A stretch of DNA of 64,000 nt. Origin: Caldilineaceae bacterium. GTDB taxonomy: Bacteria; Chloroflexota; Anaerolineae; Caldilineales; Caldilineaceae. This document shows positions 43,642 to 54,000 of the stretch, one piece after another. A model generated the notes under the pieces. It saw only the letters and a program-made list of their open reading frames with translations. It had not been told where the DNA came from and made no database searches. How positions within the stretch are numbered: position 1 is the stretch's first letter; each line of letters opens with the position of its first letter. The position numbers were made by a program, and so were the translations under genes. The DNA lies in assembly GCA_022821545.1 (NCBI GenBank), contig JAJEDJ010000057.1:48442-112441 (forward strand), given 5' to 3'.

Positions 43642-45387
43642 TTAACCTTTGAGGAGGCCGCCGCCGGCCCCTTTGTCTGACACTGGGCGGCGGGCTGGGT
43701 CTGTCGCTGCGGCTGTTGCCGGCTGCTGTGAGATTGCGGGGACAATTCGTTCCATCCCCACTGCACGGCTGCCTTTGACGAGCAGAAGATCCTGCGGTTG
43801 AGTTGTTTCCTTCAGAATTTGCACGGCCGTCTCAAAATCACCGGCTTCGTACACGTTCTGGGAAGGCAGGCCTGCTTTGCGGGCCTCGTCGGCGATAAGA
43901 CGGCCCAGGGCGCCGACAGTAACGAGCAGATCGGTTACGCCGGCGGCATGGGCGCCGACCTGTCTGTGCCCTTCTGTGGTGAAGGCGCCCAACTCCCTCA
44001 TATCGCCGAGGATTGCGATGCGGCGTCCGCCGCAGTGTTGTTTCTGATGGTTCCCGTTGCTGGATTGCGGCGTTCGTTTCGCTGTTCCTGTTCCCATCTC
44101 CGGGCTCCTGGCAGCGGATGCACAGTCCTCGCCCGATTGTCGGCGGGTGAACAGGTCGTTCAGCAGATTGAGGGCTGCCACGGTACTGACAGGACTGGCG
44201 TTATATGTGTCGTCGATGACGGTGCTGCCGTTGATGCCCGGCATCACAACAAGGCGCAACTGGCTCGGCGGCCGTTGCAGGCCGGCGACGATCTCCTGCC
44301 AGGAGAGGCCGCTGACTATGCCAACGGCGGCCGCGCCCAGAGCCGTATAGACCGAGTGTTTGCCCAAAATCGGTACTTTCAGGCGCTGGGTGTGGATGCT
44401 TCCGTTTTCCCGGCGATGGCGAAAACGGAAGCGGATGCCTTCCATGCCCAGGCTTTCGATTTCGTCGGCCCACAGGTCCGCTTCGGCGGAGAGACCATAG
44501 TAGAAGGGCCGGGCAGCGGTGGCGGCCGCCATCGCCCGAACGCGGGCGTCGTCCTGGTTGAGGATGGCCACGCCTCCGTTGTGCGCGTTGGGAAGAGCCT
44601 CTACCAGTTCAGTTTTGGCCTGCGCGATCCGGTCTATTGTGCCCAGCCGCTCCAGATGGGTGGGCCCGACGTTGGTCACGACGCCAACATGGGGCCGCGC
44701 CAGGTCGCACAGCAGGCGAATCTCCCCGAGGTCGTACATCCCCATCTCCAACACGGTCCACTCGTGGCCCGTGCGCAGGCCGAGGAGAGCCAGCGGCAGC
44801 CCCTGTTCGCTGTTGAGGTTGCCGGTATTGTGATGGGTGCGGTAGCGTTGCGCGAGGACTGATGCCGTCAGCTCTTTTGTGCTGGTTTTGCCTACGCTGC
44901 CGGTCACGCCAACTACCCGCAAATCGGGGCGGGTGCGATGCAACCGCTGAAAGAGACCGGTCGCCTGCAAAGCGGTGTTGGCGTCGGAGACAATGTAGGC
45001 GATGGGGCGGCCGACGTCCAGGTGTGCATTTGCTTCTTTTTTCTCCCCACGTTCCTCCCGTCCGCGACGGCAGTCGACCAGCAGGGTGCCGGTCTCGTGC
45101 AACTGCTCAAGACCCCGCTCTTCGCAGATGACCGCATCGGCGCCACCGGCTATCGCCTGGCGGATGAAATTATGGCCGTCTGTGCGGGCGCCGCTAAAGG
45201 CGATGAACAGTGACGCTGCTTCGACATCACGGCTGTCCAGCACCGCACAGCTAATAGGGCGGGGCGCGAGCGTCTGCGGCGGGGCCGTCCCGGTCAGCGC
45301 CTGCCAGAGTGTATGCTGGGTGATAGCGGTCTCAACTTTCGGTCGGTCTGCCACCGAATCAGAATCCTTGGTACGGAAGTAACTCAT
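43642..45387 (-). CDS. murF: UDP-N-acetylmuramoyl-tripeptide--D-Ala-D-Ala ligase
   Basis: This 581-residue Mur ligase adds D-Ala-D-Ala to the tripeptide precursor. ATP site: VVGVTGSVGKTSTKELTASV; HNTGNLNSEQGLPLALLGL and VVTNVGPTHLERLG are typical for MurF; the C-terminal domain has VIDDTYNASPVSTVAALNLL and RIAILGDMRELG. It exceeds the usual ~450 because of inserts, notably a low-complexity loop (~45 residues) before RRIAILGD. The start MSYFRT at 45387 avoids overlap with the transpeptidase gene. No murE lies next to it. Confidence 0.95.
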   Translation of the reverse strand: MSYFRTKDSDSVADRPKVETAITQHTLWQALTGTAPPQTLAPRPISCAVLDSRDVEAASLFIAFSGARTDGHNFIRQAIAGGADAVICEERGLEQLHETGTLLVDCRRGREERGEKKEANAHLDVGRPIAYIVSDANTALQATGLFQRLHRTRPDLRVVGVTGSVGKTSTKELTASVLAQRYRTHHNTGNLNSEQGLPLALLGLRTGHEWTVLEMGMYDLGEIRLLCDLARPHVGVVTNVGPTHLERLGTIDRIAQAKTELVEALPNAHNGGVAILNQDDARVRAMAAATAARPFYYGLSAEADLWADEIESLGMEGIRFRFRHRRENGSIHTQRLKVPILGKHSVYTALGAAAVGIVSGLSWQEIVAGLQRPPSQLRLVVMPGINGSTVIDDTYNASPVSTVAALNLLNDLFTRRQSGEDCASAARSPEMGTGTAKRTPQSSNGNHQKQHCGGRRIAILGDMRELGAFTTEGHRQVGAHAAGVTDLLVTVGALGRLIADEARKAGLPSQNVYEAGDFETAVQILKETTQPQDLLLVKGSRAVGMERIVPAISQQPATAAATDPARRPVSDKGAGGGLLKG

Positions 45388-45419
45388 CGCTGCGCCGGCG
45401 AGCGGCAAGGAACTGCAGG

Positions 45420-47447
45420 TCACCGGTTTGAGAGTTCGGCAACCGGTTCTGCCGCCGGTATTGAAGCTGCCTCCGGCGCAATTTCCCGGCAATCTACGGC
45501 GGAGGAACAGGAGTAGCTCTGACTGTCGTCCGACACCCGGACATTGTCCGGCGGGATATTCATGTGCTCGAACAGGCGGTGGGCAATCCGGCTGAAGACG
45601 GGCGTTGCGGTATAGGCTGCCCAGCGGCTGATGCCCGGGTCGGGCCGGTCCAGCTTGACCAGCATGACAAATTGGGGGTCGTCGGCCGGCGCGTAGCCGA
45701 TAAAGCTGGCGATGGTCTCGTCCTGGACGTAGCCCTCTTCGGTGGCGATTTCGGCGGTGCCGCTTTTGCCGGCAACGCTGTAGCCGGAGACCTGGGCCAT
45801 CTGATTGCCGGTGTTGACAACATGGGCCATCATATCGTTCATGCGGAGGGCGGTTTCCGGCTGGATCACCTGGTAGACCATTGTCGGCTGGGTCACCATA
45901 ACGTTGTCGCCGGCTACGCGGCTATGCACGATGTAGGGGCGCATCAGTTTGCCGCCGTTGGCGATGGCGGCGACTGCGCAGATCATCTGAATGGGGGTAA
46001 CGGCAATGCCCTGGCCAAAGCTGTTGGTGGCCAGGTCGGACACTCCCCAGTTCGGGGCATCGGTGTTTCTGACCTGACCGGCCACTTCACCGCTCAGGTC
46101 GATATGTGTGTCAGCGCCGAAGCCGAAGCGGGAGACATAATCGTAGAAGATTTCGGCGCCGACCTGCTGAGCGATCTGGACCGTAATTACGTTATTGGAA
46201 TGGGCCATGGCATCAGCGACGTTCAGTTCACCGACAGCCTTGCGGTCACTGTTTTGGACGGTGTGACCCTCTACGGATATGGCGCCAGTATCGACGAAAA
46301 CGGTTGAGGCGTCCACGGCGTCAATATCGAGGGCGGCGGCAACGGTGATCAGCTTGAAGACCGATCCCGGTTCAAATTGGGCGCTGATGGCAACATTCGT
46401 GAACGTATAGGGGTCTCCGTCTTCGAAACTGTTGCCGTCGAAGGTAGGCCAGTTGGCCATCCCCAGAATGGCGCCCGTCTTTGGGTCCATGACGATAACA
46501 GTGCCCGCCTCGGCGCGGTAGAGACCGATCCCCAAGCGGAGCTCCTCTTCAATGATATGCTGGATGGTGCGGTCGATGGTCAGCACCAAGCCCTTGCCAT
46601 GGCCGCTGGGCACAAAGCGGAGGACGTTTTCGTCGAGTTCTGAGCGGGGAAGTTGGCGACCTGGTGGAAGACCAACGCCATCACTGGACAAGAAGTTCCG
46701 ATAATACCGCTCAAGGCCGAGCACCGGCACGCGTTCGGCATTGAGAAAGCCCAGCACCTGGCTGGCAAGGATTCCTTGTGGATAGAAGCGTCGGGGATGG
46801 GCTGCGATGTGGATATGCTTCAGCAGGAAGTCCCTATCAGCCATACGCTGCTGGCGTTCGGCGAGCAGTTGCTGACCCTGTTCAAAATCGATATGCGACG
46901 CGATGATCAGATAGTCTCTATCACTGTTTTCCATGAACAGATTTTCAATCTGAAGCGGCGGGGCCCCGATGCTGGACGCGAGCCGCAGGGCGATGGCGCC
47001 GTAGTCACTTTGGGAGATGAACTTGGGTGTTGCCGTGATTCGATAGGTGAAGCGATCGGCGGCGAGAAGATTGCCATCACGATCGACGATTACGCCCCAC
47101 GAGGTGGTGTCATCAACGGTATTCCGGCCAGTTGTCACAATTTGCGGGGGCTCATATTGCTGCCAGCCCATAACCTGCATATCCAGCAAGCGGAGGACCA
47201 GCAGCAGAAGCGGTCCGGTGAGGACGACACCGACAAAGCCGATACGCCATATCTTGGTCCCGTCGTCTGACACCGGGGGATGCTGGGCATGTTCCTGTTC
47301 AAGGGAGGCGCGATTGGGCGCTGCCCGATTGAGGGCGCCGCTTTCGAGGCCGCCGTCAGCCCCATCTTCGGGGCGTTGGAGGGGGTCGAATAGAGGGCCG
47401 AAACCGTGTCCACGTGCGGGACGAACGGTTCGGTTCCGTGCGCGCAT
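45420..47447 (-). CDS. ftsI: Peptidoglycan D,D-transpeptidase FtsI/SpoVD-like (class B PBP)
   Basis: This 675-residue membrane-anchored class B PBP cross-links septal peptidoglycan. A basic N-terminus of ~65 residues leads to one membrane segment (IGFVGVVLTGPLLLLVLRLL), a pedestal domain with GVIVDRDGNLLA and VLGFLNAERVPVLGLE, then the transpeptidase domain: active-site FEPGSVFKLI (Ser near 362), SNN (near 415), and KSG in VAGKSGTAEI. No C-terminal PASTA repeats are seen. The ATG at 47447 has GGAG 9 bases upstream. Confidence 0.92.
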   Translation of the reverse strand: MRARNRTVRPARGHGFGPLFDPLQRPEDGADGGLESGALNRAAPNRASLEQEHAQHPPVSDDGTKIWRIGFVGVVLTGPLLLLVLRLLDMQVMGWQQYEPPQIVTTGRNTVDDTTSWGVIVDRDGNLLAADRFTYRITATPKFISQSDYGAIALRLASSIGAPPLQIENLFMENSDRDYLIIASHIDFEQGQQLLAERQQRMADRDFLLKHIHIAAHPRRFYPQGILASQVLGFLNAERVPVLGLERYYRNFLSSDGVGLPPGRQLPRSELDENVLRFVPSGHGKGLVLTIDRTIQHIIEEELRLGIGLYRAEAGTVIVMDPKTGAILGMANWPTFDGNSFEDGDPYTFTNVAISAQFEPGSVFKLITVAAALDIDAVDASTVFVDTGAISVEGHTVQNSDRKAVGELNVADAMAHSNNVITVQIAQQVGAEIFYDYVSRFGFGADTHIDLSGEVAGQVRNTDAPNWGVSDLATNSFGQGIAVTPIQMICAVAAIANGGKLMRPYIVHSRVAGDNVMVTQPTMVYQVIQPETALRMNDMMAHVVNTGNQMAQVSGYSVAGKSGTAEIATEEGYVQDETIASFIGYAPADDPQFVMLVKLDRPDPGISRWAAYTATPVFSRIAHRLFEHMNIPPDNVRVSDDSQSYSCSSAVDCREIAPEAASIPAAEPVAELSNR

Positions 47448-47563
47448 GCGGGAAATCTCCAAGACTTCAGTGGTCGCGACTCGGACCACAGACACTTGTC
47501 GCCGCCGACCCCGCGTTCGGGCACTTGGCGGCGACGAAAGGGCGGCGAGACAGGCGGCGGAAA

Positions 47564-48448
47564 CTATCTGGGCCGTTTCAACTGGCCCAGGAAGAAATCG
47601 CCGGCCCGTTCAAGCAGGGGTTCGCTCCATTGACGGACGGTCTGCCAGCTATCGTTGATCTGTTGTTTCCAACCGGACACATACTGCTCGAACTCTGCTA
47701 CGGGGAGCCGTTCGGTTACAGACCAGAAGGACGGCTCGTCCGAAGAGGGTAGAAGGGTCCGGGCATGATCGGGGGGCGAAGCGCCAAGCGCGCGGCGCTC
47801 TTGTGCCGCCGCCAGACTCCTTGTATTACCGGCAGAAACCGCTGTTTGTTCCCCTGCCACCGCGGGTGGTTGTTCAAGAGCGGGGGAATTCTCTGCCTGC
47901 CGATGCGATTGCCGGCTGCCGCCCGACGCGCCGCTACCGGCAGAAGCCGCAGGCGCGGTTCTCAGGCTGTACGGATTCGGGATGTAATTGCGTTGCAGCG
48001 CGGGACGAAAATCCAGTTGGACTGCACGCAGCTGCACCTGTTCCAAAGTTGTGCGCTGTCCTATTTGCCACAGCAGTTCAGCATTCTTCTGTTCGATGAG
48101 GCTGTACTGAACGCGGAGCAGTTCCAACTCCGCGCGGGCTTGAGTAATTCGAAGTGAGGTCCAGACTTGAATGACGGCCAGGCCGCAGACGAGCGTCAAA
48201 GCCAGCACAAAAAAGAGATATCCCCGCAGTGTTTGCGGCAAGGGAACGATGTCATCGAGCCAGACCAGACCACGCAGAACTCGAAAGCGGGAGAGGTTGG
48301 ACGTTTGCATGCCGATTGGGCCCAAGTCTCCCTCTTCGCCCGGTCCTGTCTGATCGACTGGGCGCCAAATCTGGTCGTCATTTTTGCGCTGTGCCTCGGC
48401 CTGCGCAGGGCGCCCGGCGCGGCGCAGATTGATGGTCGGTGTTGACAA
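47564..48448 (-). CDS. ftsL: FtsL/DivIC-like septum protein with long C-terminal tail
   Basis: This 294-residue bitopic protein lies in the ftsL position between rsmH and ftsI. A cytoplasmic region of ~75 residues precedes one membrane segment (GYLFFVLALTLVCGLAVIQVW) and a short coiled coil (RITQARAELELLRVQYSLIE, then QKNAELLWQIG) as in FtsL/DivIC. A further ~150 residues, Ala/Ser/Gln-rich then Trp-containing, are not typical of FtsL. The start is TTG at 48448 with AGGA 8 bases upstream. Symbol by position and fold only. Confidence 0.75.
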   Translation of the reverse strand: MSTPTINLRRAGRPAQAEAQRKNDDQIWRPVDQTGPGEEGDLGPIGMQTSNLSRFRVLRGLVWLDDIVPLPQTLRGYLFFVLALTLVCGLAVIQVWTSLRITQARAELELLRVQYSLIEQKNAELLWQIGQRTTLEQVQLRAVQLDFRPALQRNYIPNPYSLRTAPAASAGSGASGGSRQSHRQAENSPALEQPPAVAGEQTAVSAGNTRSLAAAQERRALGASPPDHARTLLPSSDEPSFWSVTERLPVAEFEQYVSGWKQQINDSWQTVRQWSEPLLERAGDFFLGQLKRPR

Positions 48449-48500
48449 GAGCTTTATCCTGCAGAGACATTCATAACAAGCAGACGGGAAAACAGGTCAA

Positions 48501-49508
48501 CTACTGTTCAGGCAGTTTTTCGGCGATGCGCAGCCTGGCAGAACGACTGCGGGGGTTTTCTTCAATTTCAGCGGCTGCCGGCACAATCGGTTTCTTGTTG
48601 CATATCGCCAGAATGGGAATCTGCTCCCGACCACCGGCCGGCAAAGTCGGATCGGGCCGAAATTTCCTGGCGTTGTCACGCATCCACTCCTTGACCAACC
48701 GGTCTTCCAAGCTGTGAAAGGAGATAATGGCGACCCGTCCAGCGGGCCGCAACAGGGCAGGAATCCGGGTCATGGCCCGCGCCAGCTGCCCCAACTCGTC
48801 GTTGACTGCGATGCGCAGCGCCTGAAAGGTACGGGTGGCCGGATGAGTTTTTTTTCTGCCACGCGAGCGCAGTGCCCTGCATACAATGTCTGCCAGTTCA
48901 GCGGTTGTTGAAACCGGGCGACTGGCTATGATGGCACGCGCTATCGAGCGGCTTTGTCGTTCCTCACCGTATTGGTAAAGGATGTCGGCAATCTCCTCCC
49001 AACTGCTGTTGTTTATCAGCTCGGCTGCGGTGGTACCGGTAGACGGGTCGAAACGCATATCCAGCGGGCCGTCGTGCCGGAACGCAAAACCCCGGGCCGG
49101 CGTATCCAGCTGAAAGCTGCTGAGGCCCAGATCAAGCAGGATGCCGTCAACTCTCGTAAAACCCTCCTGGCGGGCGATTCGATCGATCTGATCAAATGGC
49201 GCCCGGGCCACGCTCAGCCTGCCGGCGCTGATTTCGCCGGGAAAGCGCTTCCGAACTCGCCGGATGGCTGCGGGGTCAACGTCCAGCCCCAACACTTGCC
49301 CGCCGGCGTTCCCATCTGCAGGGAAATCTCGATGCGCCCCTGTTCGGGTGGAGCGCGAGTGTTGCAGCAGGAGCTGGGTATGGCCGCCGCCGCCCAAAGT
49401 TCCGTCAATGAAACGTCCACCTGGCAGGACGTTCAGGCCGGCCAGCACTTCATCCGCCAGAACGGGGCGGTGTTGAAGGCCATCCGGTTCGTAAGGGGCG
49501 CCTTGCAT
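48501..49508 (-). CDS. rsmH: 16S rRNA (cytosine1402-N4)-methyltransferase RsmH
   Basis: This 335-residue SAM enzyme (also MraW) methylates C1402 of 16S rRNA. Conserved segments: HRPVLADEVLAGLNVLPGG, FIDGTLGGGGHTQLLL, ILLDLGLSSFQLDTPARGFAF, GPLDMRFD, and the C-terminal AIISFHSLEDRLVKEW. It sits second in the dcw cluster, 79 bp after mraZ. The ribosome-binding site at 49508 is weak, which fits coupling to mraZ. Confidence 0.95.
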   Translation of the reverse strand: MQGAPYEPDGLQHRPVLADEVLAGLNVLPGGRFIDGTLGGGGHTQLLLQHSRSTRTGAHRDFPADGNAGGQVLGLDVDPAAIRRVRKRFPGEISAGRLSVARAPFDQIDRIARQEGFTRVDGILLDLGLSSFQLDTPARGFAFRHDGPLDMRFDPSTGTTAAELINNSSWEEIADILYQYGEERQSRSIARAIIASRPVSTTAELADIVCRALRSRGRKKTHPATRTFQALRIAVNDELGQLARAMTRIPALLRPAGRVAIISFHSLEDRLVKEWMRDNARKFRPDPTLPAGGREQIPILAICNKKPIVPAAAEIEENPRSRSARLRIAEKLPEQ

Positions 49509-49587
49509 GTCCGTTGCGGGTCGGCGCGGCAGCGTGGGGTCTTTTGCGCCCCCATCTGCCGGGCCTTGGCAAGAGCCCGGGGATGGT

Positions 49588-50013
49588 TCAAACTCCCAGG
49601 GCGGCGAAGAGATCCTCTCCGAGCTGCGTTGGCGTAAGCAACTGTTCCTCCCATTGGGCCGGGTCCCAGAGTTCGATATATGTATTCATCCCGGCGATAA
49701 TGACTTCGTTTTCGATTCCGCCAAACTCGCGCAGGCGCTGGCTGATCAGGATGCGGCCCTGCCGGTCGGGCTTCAGGTCTTCGGCGGCGCTGAACAGTGC
49801 CCGGCGCAACTGCGCTGTACGATTGTCAATCAGGGGCAGAGCGCTGACGCGGGCGGCCACATTTTCCCATTCGTCGAGCGGCATGAGCATGAGGCAGCCA
49901 CCGGTGGGGTTGCGCGTCACGACCAGGCCAGGCATGAGCCGGTGCCGGAATTTGGCAGGAATCGTGACCCGCCCTTTACTGTCCAGGCTGTGACTGAACG
50001 CACCGAGAAACAT
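49588..50013 (-). CDS. mraZ: Transcriptional regulator MraZ
   Basis: This 141-residue protein has two AbrB-like swapped-hairpin halves. The first is MFLGAFSHSLDSKGRVTIPA then KFRHRLMPG, the second LKPDRQGRILISQRLREFGG. It forms rings and binds three TGGG direct repeats upstream of itself. The start at 50013 matches the family N-terminus; the longer frame to 50070 is not expected. A matching operator lies at 50174-50198, so the cluster is probably autoregulated. Confidence 0.95.
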   Translation of the reverse strand: MFLGAFSHSLDSKGRVTIPAKFRHRLMPGLVVTRNPTGGCLMLMPLDEWENVAARVSALPLIDNRTAQLRRALFSAAEDLKPDRQGRILISQRLREFGGIENEVIIAGMNTYIELWDPAQWEEQLLTPTQLGEDLFAALGV

Positions 50014-50173
50014 AGTATTCTGAACAGTTACCCTTTGCGCATCCCGTTCGAACCGGGGCGCATCGAACATTTCGCTTCAACAGATATGCCAGAGAATTTC
50101 GATAAATGTTTCGGCTTCAAAGGGGTGGGTGAGTGCTCGACACAAGTGCATCTTCAGAGTTTTAGGGAGAATG

Positions 50174-50198
50174 CCCCACTTTCTCCCATCTTCCCCCA
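50174..50198 (-). promoter_or_regulatory. MraZ operator: three TGGG repeats, 10-bp period
   Basis: On the minus strand TGGGG, TGGGA and TGGGG start at 50198, 50188 and 50178, each 10 bp apart, exactly the (TGGGN-N5)x3 MraZ box known from Escherichia coli and Mycoplasma. It lies just downstream of the -10 of the mraZ promoter, so bound MraZ would block transcription. Confidence 0.9.
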
Positions 50199-50206
50199 TG
50201 GCAAAA

Positions 50207-50233
50207 ACGATAGCACAAAACCTTTTCTGACAA
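50207..50233 (-). promoter_or_regulatory. Candidate promoter of the dcw cluster
   Basis: TTGTCA (50233-50228) and TATCGT (50212-50207) are 15 bp apart on minus, with TGC just before the -10 as in an extended -10. The spacing is short, but the location directly above the MraZ box supports it. The rest of 50234-50705 holds no gene I can support; small open frames on both strands there look random. Confidence 0.45.
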
Positions 50234-50705
50234 AAACGGGTATGAATCAACCTGAAAGGCGGTTCACCATCGTTTTCCTCACACAGATCAGGGCATCCGA
50301 ATGTTGAAAATGTGCAGTAGCCTCTGGTTCTATTTTGTGGTCGAGCGGATGCATCCGGGCCCGCCATTTGGCCCTTTCTCCGCCTAATTGTTATCTGGTA
50401 GGGACGTGTGTCCGCCGTTCGGCGGGCTTGCAGACAGCTTGCTGAAATCCGGCAGATATGACAGGAGATTTGTCAGGGGCGCGGGGTGTTTTCAGGACTG
50501 ATTTGGGGCGCCGGTTCACACGTGCGACCAACAGGCTCCCTGTTTTCGTAGGCATATCGTATGGAAAATACCCAGTACTCATATCGGGTCTGTTTCGTAA
50601 GCATAGAAAGCGGTCTGCCCCCATGGCCAGGCGAGTTACCCGAAAGCGGCCGCGGCTCTCTTTCCGTTTCCAAGAAACTGGATTTAAATCGTAAACATCC
50701 TGATA

Positions 50706-50734
50706 TTGACAGGATGTCGCGCATGCCGTATACT
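50706..50734 (+). promoter_or_regulatory. Strong promoter of rpoBC
   Basis: A perfect TTGACA (50706-50711) and TATACT (50729-50734) are separated by 17 bp. Transcription starting near 50741 would give a leader of about 320 nt before rpoB, carrying the direct repeats at 50851-50904. Confidence 0.85.
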
Positions 50735-50850
50735 TTGAAGTTCAGGGTATGAACTGATTGGCTCGGTTCCGTTTGTCACCTATGGATATGGCATAGGGGA
50801 GGGGGACGGTACCAGAGCGAAAAGATTTGGCGTAATGTCCGCCGACGTTC

Positions 50851-50904
50851 GCGGCGGGCGGATAATTCGCTGCGCTTCGCGGCGGATGGATATTATGCTG
50901 CGCA
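50851..50904 (+). repeat. Imperfect 26-bp tandem repeat in the rpoB leader
   Basis: Copies 50851-50876 and 50879-50904 share 21 of 26 bases (CGCGGCGG, GGATA, GCTGCGC), with a 28-bp period. They lie in the predicted rpoB 5' UTR and could be a regulatory RNA element or neutral duplication. Confidence 0.55.
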
Positions 50905-51060
50905 CTGGGCAGCCGGCGAACAGTTCGGACTGCGGTGCGTTTGGCCACAATGAGGAGATATCATCCCATTTCAACATTTTGAAGTCCCGTCCGGATGGAC
51001 CGTTATTCGTGCAGGTTTGCAAGAGCGGCGACTGTGTACAGCTAAAGGAGCATGCGCTAT

Positions 51061-54000
51061 ATGATTGATACTGCCGTTGGAAACGGTGTTGGCGCCAAGA
51101 CGCAGAGGAAGTCCTATTCACGAACGTCCAATCTGATCGAACTGCCCCGGCTCATCGAAATTCAGCTTCAGAGCTTTGAATGGTTCCGCACCAAGGGCCT
51201 AAAGGAGCTTTTTGAAGAGATTTCGCCGATCGTCAGTTTCAACAAGCATCTTGAACTGCATTTCGGCGACTTCCGCTTCGATGACGCCAAGCACACAGAG
51301 GATGCATGCCGGGTACGGGACATCACTTATTCCGCGCCGCTGTGGGTCGAGGTAAGACTCGTAAATAACGACACGGGCGAAATCAGCGAGCAGGAAGTCT
51401 TTATGGGTGACTTTCCGCTGATGACCGACTCCGGCACTTTTATCGTCAATGGCAGTGAGCGGGTGGTGGTCAGTCAGTTGATTCGTTCGCCCGGCGTCTA
51501 CTTCACAATTGAGGAAGATCGCAGCACTGGGCGCGACCTGACCGGCACCAAGTTGATCCCTCTGCGGGGCGCGTGGCTGGAGTTCGAGACGAGCAAACGG
51601 GATATCATCAGCGTCAAGGTCGATCGCAAACGGAAGTTGCCGGCCACGATACTACTGCGGGCGATCGGCTTCGGCACGGATGAGGAGATCCGGGCGTTGT
51701 TCTCCGATTTCGACAACAATGAGGACCATCCGTTCATTGAGGCGACCCTGGAGCGGGACCCGACGGCCAATCCGACCGAGGACCGGCAGAAAGGGATCGA
51801 CGACGCGCGGCTGGAGTTTTATAAGAAGCTGCGGCCCGGCGATCCGGCGACATTGGACAACGCGCGTAATTTCCTGGAGAATCTGCTTTTCACGCCCCGC
51901 CGTTACGATTTGGGGCGGGTGGGCCGCTACAAGCTCAATCGCAAGTTGGGGCTGGAGGAGCCTCTCTCGACGCGCATTCTGACGAACGACGATATTGTGT
52001 CGGTGGTGCGCCGCATTATTGACATCAATAACGGCCGGGAGATGCCCGATGATATTGACCATCTGGGGAATCGACGCATCAAGACGGTTGGTGAGTTGAT
52101 CCAAAGCCAGTTGCGCATCGGTCTATTGCGCATGGAGCGGGTGGTGCGGGAACGTATGTCGATTCGGGAGCCAGAGCAGGTGACGCCGCTGTGCCTGATC
52201 AACATTCGCCCGGTTGTGGCGGCGACGCGAGAATTTTTCGGCAGCAGCCAGTTGAGCCAGTTTATGGATCAGACGAACCCGCTGGCCGAATTGACTCACA
52301 AACGGCGCCTGAGCGCGCTGGGCCCCGGCGGACTGCGCCGGGAGCGGGCCGGTTTCGACGTGCGCGACGTCCATTACAGCCACTATGGGCGCATCTGCCC
52401 GATTGAAACGCCGGAAGGCCCCAATATCGGCCTGATCGGTTATCTGGCCACGTACGGGCGGATCAATGATTTCGGTTTTATCGAAACGCCTTACCGCCGC
52501 GTTTTCAACACTGTCGAGAACCAGATCGATTCGTTGACAGGACGCGTCCTCGCCGAAAATATCGGCGACCCTGACGGCGGGGAGGTTATTGCGGAGAGAG
52601 GCGTTGAAGTGACGGCGGAACTGGCCGAACAGATAGCCGCCATAGAAGGCCTGACAGAGGTGCGTGTGCGTCCTTTCGTAGGGAAAGACGTCATCTATCT
52701 GAACGCCGATACGGAGGAACGCTCCCCGATCGCCCAGGCTTCGACACCGCTGGACGGGGCTGGTCACTTTCTCAACAGGCGGCCCTCGGTGCGCCAAGCC
52801 GAGGAGTTCCGCTTTGAGGAGCCGCAGCGCATCGAATATATGGACGTGTCGCCCAAACAGGTCGTGGGCGTTTCCGCGGCTTTGATTCCGTTTTTGGAGC
52901 ACGACGACACCAACCGCGCGCTGATGGGCTCGAATATGCAGCGGCAGGCCGTGCCCTTGGTACAGCCGGATGCGCCGATTGTCGGCACGGGCATGGAGTG
53001 GCAGGCTGCGGTCGACTCCGGTCAGGTCGTTGTTGCGCGCAAGGCGGGCGAAGCGATTCGAGTGGTCAATACGGAGATCGTCATCCAAGAGGAAGATGGC
53101 TCACAGCGCAGCTACCCGTTGCGCAAGTACAATCGCAGCAACCAAAGCACCTGCATCGACCAGCGTCCGACGATTCAGAAGGGGGACCTGGTCGAAGCCG
53201 GGACGGTGCTGGCAGACAGTTCTTCCACCCAGAACGGCGAGCTGGCGCTGGGGCAGAACGTGCTGGTGGCCTATATGAGCTGGGAAGGCGGCAACTACGA
53301 AGACGCGATTCTGGTCAGCGAACGGCTGGTTGAAAATGACAAATACACCTCGGTACATATTGAGAAGCACGAGATCGAGGCCAGAGAGACGAAGCTAGGT
53401 CCGGAGGAGATCACCCGAGACATTCCCAACGTAGGTGAGGATGCGCTGAGACATCTGGACGAGGACGGCATCATCCGGATCGGCGCTGAAGTCGCCGCCG
53501 GCGACATTCTGGTTGGGAAGATAACGCCGAAGGGCGAGACCGAGTTGACGCCGGAGGAGAAACTGTTACGGGCGATTTTCGGCGAGAAGGCGCGTGAGGT
53601 AAAGGATAGCTCGTTGCGGCTTCCCCACGGGGAGCGGGGCAAGGTGGTGGACATCAAAGTATTCACGCGCGAAGATCACCAGGACATGCCCGCCGGGGTG
53701 GAAATGATGGTGCGCGTGAGTATCGCGCAGCGGCGCCGTCTGACGGAAGGCGACAAGATGGCCGGCCGGCATGGCAACAAGGGCGTGATCTCGCGGGTTG
53801 TGCCGGTGGAAGATATGCCATTTCTGGAGGACGGCACACCGATCGACATTATACTGAATCCACTGGGTGTGCCCGGGCGGATGAATATCGGACAGGTATT
53901 GGAGACCCATCTTGGATGGGCGGCCGACCGTCTCGGCTTCATGGCGGAGACACCGGTATTCGACGGGGCGAAAGAGGACGAGATCGAATCCGAACTGGCG

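Noticed and set aside
50391..50724. Small open frames on both strands between mraZ and rpoB
   Set aside because: They are short, overlap each other, have no ribosome-binding sites and lie across the rpoB promoter.
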